A stretch of 64,000 nt of DNA, taken from NCBI RefSeq assembly GCF_002250705.1, contig NZ_NMVP01000006.1:31054-95053 (forward strand), read 5' to 3'. Origin of the DNA: Enemella evansiae (lineage in GTDB: Bacteria > Actinomycetota > Actinomycetes > Propionibacteriales > Propionibacteriaceae). Position 1 is the first letter of the stretch; every line of letters starts with the position of its first letter. Both the position numbers and the translations under genes were made by a program. Below are positions 63,840 to 64,000 of the stretch, piece after piece. A model generated the notes under the pieces. The model did not search any database. It was not told the origin of the DNA and saw nothing but the letters and a program-made list of their open reading frames with translations.

Positions 63840-64000
63840 TCAAGTGGTCATGAGGTCGGTTTTGAGGTTTCGGTAGATGGTGCGGGCGAGGTGGCGTTTG
63901 AGGCATCGGATGGTTTCGGCGCGGGTCTTGTGTTCGCTGGTGCGTCGGTGGAAGTAGGCCTGGGTGTCGGGGTCGCGGCGCAGCCGGCCGATGATGACCA
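63840..64000 (-). CDS. IS110-like transposase, C-terminal fragment (runs off the window)
   Basis: The last 52 residues plus stop are present: RRDPDTQAYFHRRTSEHKTR followed by AETIRCLKRHLARTIYRNL and ending LMTT. Tyr-x-x-Arg-Arg followed by the RCLKRHLAR block is characteristic of the IS110/IS1111 transposase C-terminus as I recall it. The gene continues beyond base 64000, so catalytic residues and the far end cannot be checked. The 20 nt between its stop and the family-B repeat would hold the element's end. Confidence 0.75.
   Translation of the reverse strand, partial: VIIGRLRRDPDTQAYFHRRTSEHKTRAETIRCLKRHLARTIYRNLKTDLMTT

Noticed and set aside
63643..63906. Minus-strand 87-codon open frame over the yigZ end
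   Set aside because: It spans the repeat and the IS110-like transposase end in the wrong frame, and its product is Pro/His/Arg-rich with no family resemblance.

Overview
The window is GC-rich with dense, mostly short-spaced genes, many GTG/TTG starts and 4-nt start/stop overlaps. Together with the S10-spc-alpha ribosomal cluster, a type-Z (zinc) S14, a short lid-less adenylate kinase and ribosomal proteins L4 and L17 carrying a C-terminal 'sunset'-type domain, this indicates an actinomycete. Propionibacteriales is my best guess at order level; this is an inference from memory and no marker was searched.

Layout. 1-13.6 kb: accessory and metabolic genes. These are a 29-bp tandem palindromic array, a P-loop kinase/DinB pair, an alcohol dehydrogenase, an SGNH hydrolase, PPK2, a tightly coupled four-gene operon (GT2 glycosyltransferase, acyl-CoA-dehydrogenase-like, PIG-L deacetylase, NodS-like methyltransferase), treY, a CPA1 antiporter with a UBP zinc finger, and a secreted EEP-family phosphatase/nuclease. 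13.6-19.8 kb: S10 operon (rpsJ to rpsQ) with a structured leader and a terminator. 19.8-23.3 kb: an interruption holding two small unknown genes, a quinone oxidoreductase and a secreted thermonuclease. 23.3-30.8 kb: spc operon, then secY-adk-map. 30.8-40.7 kb: a second interruption with a branched-chain amino-acid-type ABC transporter (two tandem binding proteins), a DUF1707 protein, a ferritin-like protein, a TPR protein, and a SUKH/WHH immunity-toxin pair. 40.8-44.9 kb: infA, rpmJ and the alpha operon (rpsM-rpsK-rpsD-rpoA-rplQ). 45.0-53.4 kb: a glycosyltransferase pair, a PEP-synthase/rifampin-phosphotransferase-like enzyme, sodA, csbD, the tRNA/rRNA modification operon trmB-truA-methyltransferase, and yccF. 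53.5-63.8 kb: gltA, rplM-rpsI-glmM, a frameshifted AbiEi/DUF559 gene, a second toxin locus (GH-E nuclease with two TPR genes), coaA, glmS and yigZ. The window ends inside an IS110-like transposase.

Functional threads. The core is the translation and secretion supercluster. It is joined to aminosugar supply (glmM, glmS), CoA synthesis (coaA) and the TCA entry enzyme gltA. Two unlinked loci combine HNH-superfamily nuclease toxins with paralogous TPR proteins, which suggests an interbacterial-competition or toxin-immunity repertoire. The best candidate for an undescribed pathway is the 4.5-7.5 kb operon. Its glycosyl-transfer, de-N-acetylation and methylation chemistries parallel the Nod-factor logic of NodC/NodB/NodS and are joined to a flavin dehydrogenase-like protein.

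Non-coding architecture is unusually rich. Two families of dispersed palindromic-type repeats sit at gene 3' ends, sometimes supplying the stop codon. Five long intergenic inverted repeats are present, each with a different sequence. About a dozen non-ribosomal genes have a -10 hexamer only 6-8 nt before the start codon, which points to leaderless transcription.
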